Assembly (NCBI RefSeq): GCF_035944355.1
Contig: NZ_DASZBH010000004.1
Coordinates: 248,001-312,000, forward strand
Direction of reading: 5' to 3'
Origin: Frateuria_A sp035944355
GTDB taxonomy: Bacteria > Pseudomonadota > Gammaproteobacteria > Xanthomonadales > Rhodanobacteraceae
DNA length: 64,000 nt
Position 1 is the stretch's first letter. Each line of letters begins with the position of its first letter. Under the pieces are notes generated by a model that worked only from the letters and a program-made list of their open reading frames with translations, was not told the origin of the DNA and made no database searches. Position numbers and translations under genes: made by a program. Shown one piece after another: positions 1 to 8,288 of the stretch.

Positions 1-145
1 CATCCCCACGTTCACGGAGGAAGGCGCCGTGCATGGAGGCCGGGTCTGACGCGTTGCTACGCCGGGCCATTCACGCACCGCAACATGCATACCCGCCCCG
101 GCGCTGATAGCTTGCCCGTTTGGAACGATCCAAACGGAGACCCCC

Positions 146-2407
146 ATGCGCCCGAGCCTGCCTCGCCTGGTCCTCGCCCTGGCCCTGCTGCCCGGCCTTG
201 CTCTTGCAGCCAGCCATGCGGGCGACGTCGACCCGCGCATCGGCACCGGTGGCGACGGCCATACCTTTCCCGGCGCCACGGTTCCCTTCGGCATGATCCA
301 GCTGTCGCCCGACACGGCGATGCCGGACTTCAAGCACGCCTACAAGTGGGCCGCCGGCTACCAGTACGGCGACACCACCATCATGGGTTTCTCCCACACC
401 CACTTCTCCGGCTCTGGCCATTCGGACCTGGGCGACGTGCTGGTGATGCCGATCGCCGGCGAGGTGAAGCTGGAGCCGGGTGACCCGGCCAAGCCCGGCA
501 GCGGCTACCGCTCGCGCTTCGAGCATGCCAGCGAGGTCGAGCAGGCCGGCTACTACGCGGTGACCCTGGCCGACTACGGCATCCGCGCCGAGCTCACCGC
601 CGGCCGCCGCGTGGGCTGGCACCGCTACACCTTTCCCAAGGGCAAGAGCGCCCACCTGCTGCTGGACCTGCGTCCGAGCATCTACGACTACCCCGGCAAG
701 GTGCTGTGGTCGAAGCTCGAGGTGGCGGCCGACGGCACCGTCAGCGGCTGCCGTACCACCCGCGGCTGGGCGCCGGGGCGGGAGCTGTGCTTCGCCATGC
801 GCTTCAATCAGCCGATCGCCTCGCGCACGCTGTACGACCGCGAGAGCGGCATCGTCTACAAAGGCTTCAAGGGACCGGGCAACCAGCCGGTGGACCACGA
901 TGCGCAGAACGGCCGCGCGCTGGTCGGCGTATTCGACTTCGGGGTGCTGGCCAGGCCGCTGGAAGTGAAGGTGGCGATCTCGCCGGTGAGCGCGGCCAAT
1001 GCGGTCGCCAACCTCGACGCCGACGGCAAGGGCTGGGACTTCGACGCCCGTCGCGCCGAGGCCAGGGCCGCCTGGGACAAGGCGCTGGCGGTGATCGACG
1101 TGGACGCACCCGGCACCCTGCGCACGCAGTTCTACACCGCGCTCTACCACGCCATGCTCTCGCCGACCCTGAGCATGGACGCCAACGGCCAATACCGCGG
1201 CCCCGACCATGCCGTGCACCAGGCGCAGGGCTTCGAGTTCTATTCGACCTGGTCGCTGTGGGACGTCTACCGCGCCCAGCAGCCGCTGATGGTGCTGCTG
1301 CGGCCGGACCTCTCCACCGATTTCGTGCGTTCGCTCGTCGCCGCGCGCGAGGCCAGCCCCTTCGGCATCCTGCCGGTGTGGGCGTACCAGGGCCTGGAGA
1401 CCTGGTGCATGATCGGCTACCACGCCGTGCCGGTGATCGCCGACGCCTACGTCAAGGGCGTGCGCGGCTTCGACGCCGGCAAGGCGCTGGACGCCATGGT
1501 CGCCAGCGCCACCTATGGCCCCTACGGCGACCTGGCCGACTACATGAAGCTGGGCTACGTGCCGATCGACAAGGAGCCCGAGGGCGCCTCCAAGACGCTC
1601 GAATACGCCTACGACGACTGGTCGCTGGCGCAGATGGCCAAGGCGATGGGCCGCAAGGACCTTGCCGCCGCCTTCGAGAAGCGTGCCGGCAACTGGAAAC
1701 ACGCCTGGGACGCCAAGACCGGCTTCATGCGCGCGCGCAAGAGCGACGGCGCCTTCCGCGAGCCCTTCGACCCTGCGGCGGCCGGCTACGGCACCGACTA
1801 CACCGAAGGCAACGCCTACCAGTATTCCTGGTACGTGCCGCAGGACGTGCCCGGCCTGATCGCGGCCGCGGGCGGCGATGCCACCTTCGTCCGGCGCCTG
1901 GACGAGGTCTTCGACGCAAAGGTCGACCCGGCGCGTTTCAAGAACGTGGAGGACATCACCGGCCTGATCGGCTGGTACGCCCACGGCAACGAACCCAGCC
2001 ATCACATCGCCTATTTGTATGACTACGCCGGCGCGCCGTGGAAGACGCAGGAGCGCCTCAAGCAGATCATGGACAGCCAGTACGCCGCCCGTCCGGACGG
2101 CCTCACCGGCAACGACGACCTGGGCCAGATGTCGGCCTGGTACGTGTTCACCGCGCTGGGCTTCTACCCGGTGACGCCGGCCAGCGACGTCTACGCGATC
2201 GGCCGGCCTTTCGTCGAGCGCGCCACGCTGCACCTGGCCAACGGCAAGGAGTTCACCGTCAGTGCCGCGCCGCTGGACCCGGCGCACCCCTACGTGGGCG
2301 AGGTCAGCCTGAACGGCAAGCCGTTGGCCAAGCCGTTCCTGCGCCATGGGCAGATCCTCGCCGGCGGCGAGCTGCACTTCCGCATGCAGGCCCAGCCGGC
2401 CCGGTAG
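146..2407 (+). CDS. Secreted GH92 family alpha-mannosidase
   Basis: A 753-residue protein that should hydrolyse alpha-mannosidic linkages of glycans in the periplasm or outside the cell. Residues 1-22 form a signal peptide ending in ALA. The N-terminal domain has the GH92 signature GTGGDGHTFPGATVPFG and FSHTHFSG. The catalytic (alpha/alpha)6 part carries GNEPSHH near residue 614 and GNDDLGQMSAWYV near residue 655, whose acidic residues match the calcium and general-base region known in GH92. Length is normal for the family. An AGGAG-like GGAGA lies 5 nt before the ATG. The gene stands alone upstream of a sensor kinase. The family assignment is firm; linkage specificity cannot be read from sequence. 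Confidence 0.93.
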   Translation: MRPSLPRLVLALALLPGLALAASHAGDVDPRIGTGGDGHTFPGATVPFGMIQLSPDTAMPDFKHAYKWAAGYQYGDTTIMGFSHTHFSGSGHSDLGDVLVMPIAGEVKLEPGDPAKPGSGYRSRFEHASEVEQAGYYAVTLADYGIRAELTAGRRVGWHRYTFPKGKSAHLLLDLRPSIYDYPGKVLWSKLEVAADGTVSGCRTTRGWAPGRELCFAMRFNQPIASRTLYDRESGIVYKGFKGPGNQPVDHDAQNGRALVGVFDFGVLARPLEVKVAISPVSAANAVANLDADGKGWDFDARRAEARAAWDKALAVIDVDAPGTLRTQFYTALYHAMLSPTLSMDANGQYRGPDHAVHQAQGFEFYSTWSLWDVYRAQQPLMVLLRPDLSTDFVRSLVAAREASPFGILPVWAYQGLETWCMIGYHAVPVIADAYVKGVRGFDAGKALDAMVASATYGPYGDLADYMKLGYVPIDKEPEGASKTLEYAYDDWSLAQMAKAMGRKDLAAAFEKRAGNWKHAWDAKTGFMRARKSDGAFREPFDPAAAGYGTDYTEGNAYQYSWYVPQDVPGLIAAAGGDATFVRRLDEVFDAKVDPARFKNVEDITGLIGWYAHGNEPSHHIAYLYDYAGAPWKTQERLKQIMDSQYAARPDGLTGNDDLGQMSAWYVFTALGFYPVTPASDVYAIGRPFVERATLHLANGKEFTVSAAPLDPAHPYVGEVSLNGKPLAKPFLRHGQILAGGELHFRMQAQPAR

Positions 2408-2429
2408 CCGGCTTCACGGCAAGTGGCTT

Positions 2430-2456
2430 CCTCTCCCGGCTGCGCCAAGGGAGAGG
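2430..2456. repeat. CCTCTCCC/GGGAGAGG intergenic palindrome, copy 1
   Basis: Eight-base arms CCTCTCCC and GGGAGAGG around a short loop, just downstream of the GH92 stop codon. One of eleven related palindromes in the window. It could also act as a transcript-end hairpin, but no T-run follows. Confidence 0.6.
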
Positions 2457-2608
2457 GAGCAAAGCGGGCGTCCGCGCCGGGCTGCCGACGGCCATCTGCC
2501 GTCACCCATCCCTAACGCGGTGTACGCTTTCATCACGGGTTCACCGGCCGGGGGCGGTACGCCGTAAGCTCCGCGCGGCCGCCGAGCCAGTGAGGAAGAC
2601 TCCGCCGC

Positions 2609-4456
2609 ATGCCCAGCCGCCATCGCGCCCTGCTGCCCAGAATCCGCCGCGGCGTGTACCGCTGGCGTGTGCCGCGGTGGCGCATGGCCGGGCTGCTCTG
2701 CGCGGTGCTGGTCATCGTGCTGCTGCCCTACCTGGCCACCCGCACCAGCCACACCGATGCGATGGAGGCCGGCGAGCTGGTGACCCACTCCTCCGAGGTC
2801 AAGTCGCTCACCTACCGCATCGCCTACGTCACCCGCAGCAGCGAGGCGGCGGTCTACCGCCTGCTCGAGGGCGACCGGGACCCCTCGCTGGTGGAGAGCG
2901 CCCGCCAGGCCGGCAACGACGTGCCTGCCCTGCTGGGCCAGCTGAGCGACATGACCCGCGACAACGCCACGCAGCAGGCGGCGATCGGCGCGCTGGGCAA
3001 CGTGGCCAACGGCCGGCTGGCTCTGCTGGAGCAGGCGCTTGCGCGCATCCAGCACGGCGATCGCGTCGGCGCGGTGGCGGCGCTGCACGACGCCGGCACG
3101 CTGTTCCGCATGGACCAGCAGATCGAGACCGTGGTGCGCAACGAGGGCAGCCTGCTGATGGAACGCCGCGCGCACGCCAAGCGCAGCGCCTTCCAGAGCG
3201 CGCTGGTGCTGACCATCACGTCGGTCGCCCAGATCGTGCTGCTGTCGATCATCGTGTTCGTGTCCGAGCGCCAGATCGCCCGCCGCATGCGCGCCGAGAC
3301 GCGCGAGAGCCAGGCGGTGCACCGCTCGCGGATGATCGTGCAGGCCGTGCGCGAGCCGATCGCCTTGCTCGACGCGCAGCTGCGCACGCTGCTGGTCAAC
3401 ACCGCTTTCGGCGAGCTGTACGGCCTGCCCCAGGAGGAACAGAGCCAGCAGCGTGCGCTGCAGGAAGTGGGCGAGGGCGCCTGGACCGACGGCGCGCTGC
3501 TGCAGCGCCTGCGCGACGTGCTGCTGCACAACCGCGAGCTGTGGGACTACGAACTGGTGCAGCGCACGGTGGGCGGCATCGATCGCCACGTCATGGTCAA
3601 CGCCCGCCGCCTGCAGCAGCACGAGGGCGACGAGCCGGTGCTGCTGCTCACCGTCAGCGACGTCACCGCGCGCGCGCTGGTCGAGCAGCAGGTCAAGGAG
3701 CTCAATCGCCAGCTCGAAGGCAAGGTCGAGCAGATCTCCGACGTCAACCGCGAGCTGGAGGCCTTCAGCTACTCCGTCTCGCACGACCTGCGCGCGCCGC
3801 TGCGCCACATCGCCGGCTTCACCGGCAAGCTCAAGCGCCATATCGAGGAGCACCTGGACGACACCGCCGCGCACTACCTGGACGTGATCGGCACCTCGGC
3901 CACCCGCATGGCGCAGCTGATCGACGACCTGCTGGTGTTTTCGCGCCTGGGCCGCGGCGCGCTCAGACTGCAGGCGGTGGACATGCAGTCGCTGGTGGAC
4001 GAGGCGCGCGCGCTGGCCGAGTCCGAGGCGGGCGAGCGCAAGATCGAGTGGACCATCGGCCCGCTGCCGATCGTGATCGGCGACGAGAACATGCTGCGCA
4101 CCGTGTGGCAGAACCTGATCGGCAACGCGGTCAAGTACACCGGGCGGCGCGAGGTCGCGCAGATCGCCGTGGGCGTGGAGCGCGACCGCGACGGTGAATA
4201 CGTCTTCACGGTGGCCGACAACGGCGCGGGGTTCAATATGGAGTACGCCGGCAAGCTGTTCGGCGTGTTCCAGCGCTTGCACCGCGCCTCCGAATTCCCG
4301 GGCAACGGCATCGGCCTGGCCAATGTGCGCCGCATCGTCGCGCGCCATGGCGGCCGGGTCTGGGCCGAGGCGGAGCCCGAGCGCGGCGCGAGCTTCCATT
4401 TCTCGCTGCCGGCCACCGAACTGGCCGAGGCGCGCACCACGAGGCGTCCATCATGA
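2609..4456 (+). CDS. Membrane sensor histidine kinase (PAS, phytochrome-type transmitter)
   Basis: A 615-residue inner-membrane kinase. A first membrane helix lies near residues 27-45, followed by a helical periplasmic sensor region. A second membrane helix is near residues 196-220, then a PAS-like domain at about 240-355 and a coiled linker. The HisKA motif SVSHDLRAPLRH gives phospho-acceptor His392. The ATPase boxes NLIGNAVKYTG, DNGAGFNMEYAGKLFG and GNGIGLANVRRI are all present. The transmitter resembles that of cyanobacterial phytochrome kinases, but no chromophore domain is present, so the input signal is unknown. The stop codon overlaps the start of the receiver gene by four bases (ATGA), indicating coupled translation and a cognate pair. 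Confidence 0.88.
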   Translation: MPSRHRALLPRIRRGVYRWRVPRWRMAGLLCAVLVIVLLPYLATRTSHTDAMEAGELVTHSSEVKSLTYRIAYVTRSSEAAVYRLLEGDRDPSLVESARQAGNDVPALLGQLSDMTRDNATQQAAIGALGNVANGRLALLEQALARIQHGDRVGAVAALHDAGTLFRMDQQIETVVRNEGSLLMERRAHAKRSAFQSALVLTITSVAQIVLLSIIVFVSERQIARRMRAETRESQAVHRSRMIVQAVREPIALLDAQLRTLLVNTAFGELYGLPQEEQSQQRALQEVGEGAWTDGALLQRLRDVLLHNRELWDYELVQRTVGGIDRHVMVNARRLQQHEGDEPVLLLTVSDVTARALVEQQVKELNRQLEGKVEQISDVNRELEAFSYSVSHDLRAPLRHIAGFTGKLKRHIEEHLDDTAAHYLDVIGTSATRMAQLIDDLLVFSRLGRGALRLQAVDMQSLVDEARALAESEAGERKIEWTIGPLPIVIGDENMLRTVWQNLIGNAVKYTGRREVAQIAVGVERDRDGEYVFTVADNGAGFNMEYAGKLFGVFQRLHRASEFPGNGIGLANVRRIVARHGGRVWAEAEPERGASFHFSLPATELAEARTTRRPS

Positions 4457-4899
4457 ACAACCGCCACCTGGGGCCCGTATTGCTGGTGGAAGACAGCCTG
4501 GCCGATGCCGAGATGGCCCTGGACGCCCTGCGCGAGGCCAACCTCGCCAACCCGGTGGTGCATGTGGAAGACGGCGTCGACTGCCTGGACTACCTGCATT
4601 GCCGCGGCGCCTGGCTGGGCCGCGAGGCGGTCGATCCGTCGGTGATCCTGCTGGACATCAAGATGCCGCGCATGAATGGCTTGGAGGTGCTCACCCGTCT
4701 GCGCGATGATGAGCGGCTGCGGCTGATCCCGGTGGTCGTCCTGTCGTCCTCGCGCGAGGAAAGCGACCTGGCGCGCAGTTGGGATCTGGGCGTGAATGCC
4801 TACGTGATCAAGCCGGTGGACGTGGACCAGTTCTTCGAGGCGGTGCGCACGCTGGGCCGGTTCTGGGCGGTACTCAACCAGTTGCCGGAACACGACTGA
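4453..4899 (+). CDS. Single-domain response regulator, Rcp1-like
   Basis: A 148-residue stand-alone receiver. The N-terminal acidic pair is in VEDS, the phosphorylation site is Asp68 in LLDIKMPRMNG, and the conserved lysine is Lys120 in VIKPVD. There is no output domain. The long insert between the first helix and the Asp site (DGVDCLDYLH) is typical of the Rcp1 family that partners phytochrome-type kinases. It overlaps the upstream kinase gene by four bases and is followed 41 bases later by the hybrid kinase, so the three genes very likely form one operon and phosphorelay. Confidence 0.9.
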   Translation: MNNRHLGPVLLVEDSLADAEMALDALREANLANPVVHVEDGVDCLDYLHCRGAWLGREAVDPSVILLDIKMPRMNGLEVLTRLRDDERLRLIPVVVLSSSREESDLARSWDLGVNAYVIKPVDVDQFFEAVRTLGRFWAVLNQLPEHD

Positions 4900-4940
4900 C
4901 CGTCCCGGCGAAGGAACGACACAGGAGCGCAGGAGACTGC

Positions 4941-6509
4941 ATGCCCAACCCGAACACGCGGGCGCTGCCCGCCATCCGCATCCTGCAGGTCGAAGACGAC
5001 CCGATCGACGCCGAGCTGATCCAGGCCGAACTGGACGCCGACGGCCTCGACTACGAGGTGCGCCTGGTTGACGACGAGGCCGACTACGTCGCCTGCCTGC
5101 GCGAGTTCGAACCGCACATCGTGCTGTCGGACCTGAGCCTGCCGGGCTTTTCCGGGCAGCGGGCGCTGGAGCTGCTGCGGAGCCACGACGAAGACCTGCC
5201 CTTCATCTATGTCTCGGCGACGCTGGGCGAGGAAGCCGCCGTCGAGGCGCTGCGCAACGGCGCCACCGATTACATCCTCAAGCAAAACCCGGCGCGCCTG
5301 GCCACCGCCGTGCGCCGCGCGCTGGCCGAAGCGGAGGCAGTGCGCGCCAAGCGTCGCGCCGAGGCCGAGCTGATCCGCGCGCAGCGCTTCGAGAGCCTGG
5401 CGATGCTCGCCGGGGGCCTGAGCCACGACCTGCGGAACCTGCTGCAGCCGCTGCTGCTGGCCGGCGACAGCCTGCAGGATTACCAGGACGATCCGCGCCT
5501 GGCGCGACTGGGCGCGCTGGTGCGCGACTGCGGGCGGCGCGGCCTGCAGATGGTGCAGTCGATGCTCTCCTTCGCCCGCGGCGCGCGCCGCGCCGACCCG
5601 GTGCGCGTGGGCGCGCTGATGGATGCGCTGGGCCTGCTGCTGCGCGGCAGCGTGCCCAGGAACGTGCGCATGGAAATGGTGGTGGACGACCGCGAACTGA
5701 CCTTCGAGGGCAACCACACCGAGCTGCAGCAGGCCTTGCTCAACCTGTGCCTCAACGCGATCCAGGCGATGACCGAGGGCGGCGAACTGCGCGTGATCGC
5801 GGCCGAATGCGAGCTGGCCGGCGATTTCTTCCTGGCCGGCGAGGCGCCGCGTCCCGGACGCTACCTGCGCCTTACCGTCGCCGACACCGGCCCGGGCATG
5901 CCGCCGGAGGTGCGCGCGCGCCTGTTCGAGCCGTTCTTCACCACCAAGGAAGGCGGCACCGGGCTGGGCCTGCTTTCCTGCCAGCGCATCGTCGCCAGCC
6001 ACGATGGCGTGATGCGGCTGGACAGCGAGCCGGGCAAGGGCACCGCCTTCCATCTCTACATACCGCTCAAGGAGTTTTCGGTCGAGCAGGTCGCGCGTGA
6101 GGAAGATGAGGGCGAGAGCCTGCTCGGCGAGGCCGAACGCGTGCTGGTGGTGGTGGAGGAGGCCGGCCCGCTGTCGCTGCTGGTCGACATCCTGGACGGT
6201 TACGGCTACCAGCCGCATGCCAGCCAGAGCGGTACCGCGGCCTTGCAGTGGATCGAAGCCCACGGCGTGCCGGACCTGGTGCTGATGGACGCCGACATGA
6301 ATCTTTTCACCGGCGTACGCACGCTGGCGGCGCTGATCGAACATGGCTACCGGCGCGCCGTGCTGCTGCTGGCCCGGCCCGAGGCGCCGCCCGACCTGGA
6401 GGAACTGCCTTTGATGGAGCGGCTCTACCTGGTCGACAAGCCGATCAACACGCAGCAGCTGCTGCGCACGATGCGCCAGGCGCTGGACGGGCGCGAGGGG
6501 GAGGCATAG
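4941..6509 (+). CDS. Soluble hybrid histidine kinase, REC-HisKA-HATPase-REC
   Basis: A 522-residue cytoplasmic protein without membrane helices. An N-terminal receiver (about residues 12-130) has Asp64 in VLSDLSLPG. A HisKA region follows with LAGGLSHDLRN, His162. The HATPase domain carries NLCLNAIQAM, DTGPGMPPEV and GTGLGL. A C-terminal receiver (about 395-515) has Asp450 in LMDADMN and the conserved lysine in VDKPIN. The ATG at 4941 is chosen because AGGAG ends 5 bases upstream; the frame is also open further upstream, inside the preceding gene. The second receiver has VVEEAG in place of the more usual acidic DD/ED pocket, so its activity is less certain. Confidence 0.88.
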   Translation: MPNPNTRALPAIRILQVEDDPIDAELIQAELDADGLDYEVRLVDDEADYVACLREFEPHIVLSDLSLPGFSGQRALELLRSHDEDLPFIYVSATLGEEAAVEALRNGATDYILKQNPARLATAVRRALAEAEAVRAKRRAEAELIRAQRFESLAMLAGGLSHDLRNLLQPLLLAGDSLQDYQDDPRLARLGALVRDCGRRGLQMVQSMLSFARGARRADPVRVGALMDALGLLLRGSVPRNVRMEMVVDDRELTFEGNHTELQQALLNLCLNAIQAMTEGGELRVIAAECELAGDFFLAGEAPRPGRYLRLTVADTGPGMPPEVRARLFEPFFTTKEGGTGLGLLSCQRIVASHDGVMRLDSEPGKGTAFHLYIPLKEFSVEQVAREEDEGESLLGEAERVLVVVEEAGPLSLLVDILDGYGYQPHASQSGTAALQWIEAHGVPDLVLMDADMNLFTGVRTLAALIEHGYRRAVLLLARPEAPPDLEELPLMERLYLVDKPINTQQLLRTMRQALDGREGEA

Positions 6510-6530
6510 GAGGCCTTTCACGAGGCCTCC
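6509..6530. terminator. Hairpin at the end of the signalling operon
   Basis: Perfect 8-bp stem GGAGGCCT/AGGCCTCC with a 6-base loop, starting in the stop codon of the hybrid kinase gene. It lies between convergent genes. No U-run follows, so intrinsic termination is only possible. Confidence 0.35.
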
Positions 6531-6656
6531 CGATCCACCTCACGGGCACCTTCCTCCGTAAACGGGGAAGTACCAGGGCATGAGCTCTCGCGAGTGAACC
6601 GTCCCCGGTTACGGGACGTGCCGAGGCGGAGGGCGCCCGGAGCGCGGCCTTCCGGC

Positions 6657-8084
6657 TCAGTCGATCCCGAGCTTCTTCAGCTTGTAGCGCAGCGCCCGGA
6701 AGGTGATGCCGAGCTTCTTCGCCGCCGCGGTCTTGTTGTAGCGGGATTCTTCCAGCGCCTTGATGATCGCGGTGCGCTCGAGGTTGCTGATGTAGTCGTC
6801 CAGCGGCACACCGCTGCCCGGGCCGGCATGCGGCACCGTCGGCTGGGAGGCGACCGGCGCGCCCGGCTGCGGCGCGTGCATGGCCGCGTGCGCGGCGTTG
6901 ACCGGATCGGCCTGGCGCAGCGGGCGTTGCGGCAGCATCAGGTCGGAGGCGTCGATGGTGTCGCCCTCGCACATCGCCATGGCGCGCTCGAGGATGTTCT
7001 CCAGCTCGCGCACGTTGCCGGGGAAGTCGTATTCCTCCAGCGCCTGCTGCGCGTCCGGCTTCAGCCGGCCAGGCGTGCCGCCACTCTTGGCGGCAAGCGA
7101 GCGCAGGATGAAGGCGGCCAGTTGCGGCACGTCCCCGCGCCGCTCGCGCAGCGGCGGCACGCGCAGCTCGATCACGTTGATGCGGTAGAACAGGTCCTGG
7201 CGGAACTGGCCCTGCTCGACCAGCCGGCCCAGGTCCTTGTGCGTGGCCGACAGGATGCGCACGTCCACCGGCACCTCCTCGCGCGCGCCGATCGGGCGCA
7301 CCGCCTTCTCCTGGATCGCGCGCAGGAGCTTGACCTGCATGTGCAGGGGCAGCTCCGCCACTTCGTCCAGGAACAGCGTGCCGCCGTGCGCGGCCTGGAA
7401 CAGGCCCTCCTTGTCGGAGCTGGCGCCGGTGAAGCTGCCTTTCTTGTGGCCGAAGAACTCACTCTCCATCAGCTCGGAGGGAATCGCGCCGCAGTTGACC
7501 GGCACGAACGGCCCGCTCGCGCGCGGGCCCTGCTCGTGGATAAGCCGCGCCACCAGTTCCTTGCCCACGCCCGATTCGCCGGCGATGTACACCGGCGCCT
7601 GGTTGCGCGCGAGCTTGCCGATGGTGGCGCGCACCTGCTGCATCGCCGGCGAGTCGCCGACCAGCCGGCCGGCCGCGCCGGTCGCCACCGAGGCGCCACC
7701 GCCGCTCTTGCGTTCCTCGGCCAATTGCAGCGCGGTGCGCACGAGCCGGCGCAGCATGTGGATGTCCACCGGCTTGGAGACGAAGTCGAACGCGCCGGCC
7801 TTGAGCGCGTTCACCGCGGCGTCGACATTGCCGTAGGCGGTGATCATCGCAACCGGCGTGTCCGGGTGCGTGGCGGCGATCAGCTCGATCACCTCGTGGC
7901 CGGTGCCGTCGGGCAGGCGCATGTCGGTGAAGCACAGGTCATAGCTGCGCTCGCCCAGCGCGCGGCGCGCCTCCGCCACGGTGCCCACAGCCTCCACCTT
8001 GAGGTCCATCCGGCCGAGCGTGATGGTCAGCAGCTCGCGGATGTCGCGTTCGTCGTCGATGACCAGGACGGTCTGTGCGGACAT
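6657..8084 (-). CDS. pilR: PilR, sigma-54-dependent response regulator of type IV pili
   Basis: A 475-residue NtrC-family activator. The receiver has the acidic DDE pocket, Asp54 in CFTDMRLPDG and Lys104 in FVSKPVD. The AAA+ domain has Walker A GESGVGKE (about 169-176), the sigma-54 contact loop as GSFTGA rather than GAFTGA (about 216-221) and Walker B TLFLDEV. A Fis-type helix-turn-helix ends the protein (TAAAKKLGITFRALRYKL). In the family it activates sigma-54 transcription of pilA when phosphorylated by PilS. pilS lies 204 bases upstream on the same strand. No pilin gene is in the window. The pilS-pilR pair next to sucCD matches the arrangement known in Xanthomonadales. Confidence 0.93.
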   Translation of the reverse strand: MSAQTVLVIDDERDIRELLTITLGRMDLKVEAVGTVAEARRALGERSYDLCFTDMRLPDGTGHEVIELIAATHPDTPVAMITAYGNVDAAVNALKAGAFDFVSKPVDIHMLRRLVRTALQLAEERKSGGGASVATGAAGRLVGDSPAMQQVRATIGKLARNQAPVYIAGESGVGKELVARLIHEQGPRASGPFVPVNCGAIPSELMESEFFGHKKGSFTGASSDKEGLFQAAHGGTLFLDEVAELPLHMQVKLLRAIQEKAVRPIGAREEVPVDVRILSATHKDLGRLVEQGQFRQDLFYRINVIELRVPPLRERRGDVPQLAAFILRSLAAKSGGTPGRLKPDAQQALEEYDFPGNVRELENILERAMAMCEGDTIDASDLMLPQRPLRQADPVNAAHAAMHAPQPGAPVASQPTVPHAGPGSGVPLDDYISNLERTAIIKALEESRYNKTAAAKKLGITFRALRYKLKKLGID

Positions 8085-8288
8085 GGTTCTCTTCGTCAGG
8101 CGGTAACGGCGAAAGGGTATAGCAGTTTGGCCGCTCTGTGCGTCGACCGGAGGCGAGGAACCGCGTGATGGCTCGCTTCACGCGGCAGCTTCCACGGGGC
8201 ACGCGGGAAGGCCTTGTGCGGTCCGCGCGCGAAGGCTCGCCGCAAGCCCCGGCACCGCCCTTTCCCGGACGGCGGAGGGCGCAAGGCG

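Noticed and set aside
71..2377. 768-codon open frame on the minus strand opposite the GH92 gene
   Set aside because: It is rich in Arg, Gly, Ala, Val and His with no domain, and mirrors the codon pattern of the real gene. Long antisense frames are expected at this GC content; similar ones oppose nearly every gene here.
8161..8185. Hairpin CCGCGTGA/TCACGCGG between pilS and pilR as a terminator
   Set aside because: The stem is good but no U-run follows on either strand, and pilR is expected to be expressed with pilS. A processing or attenuation role cannot be judged.
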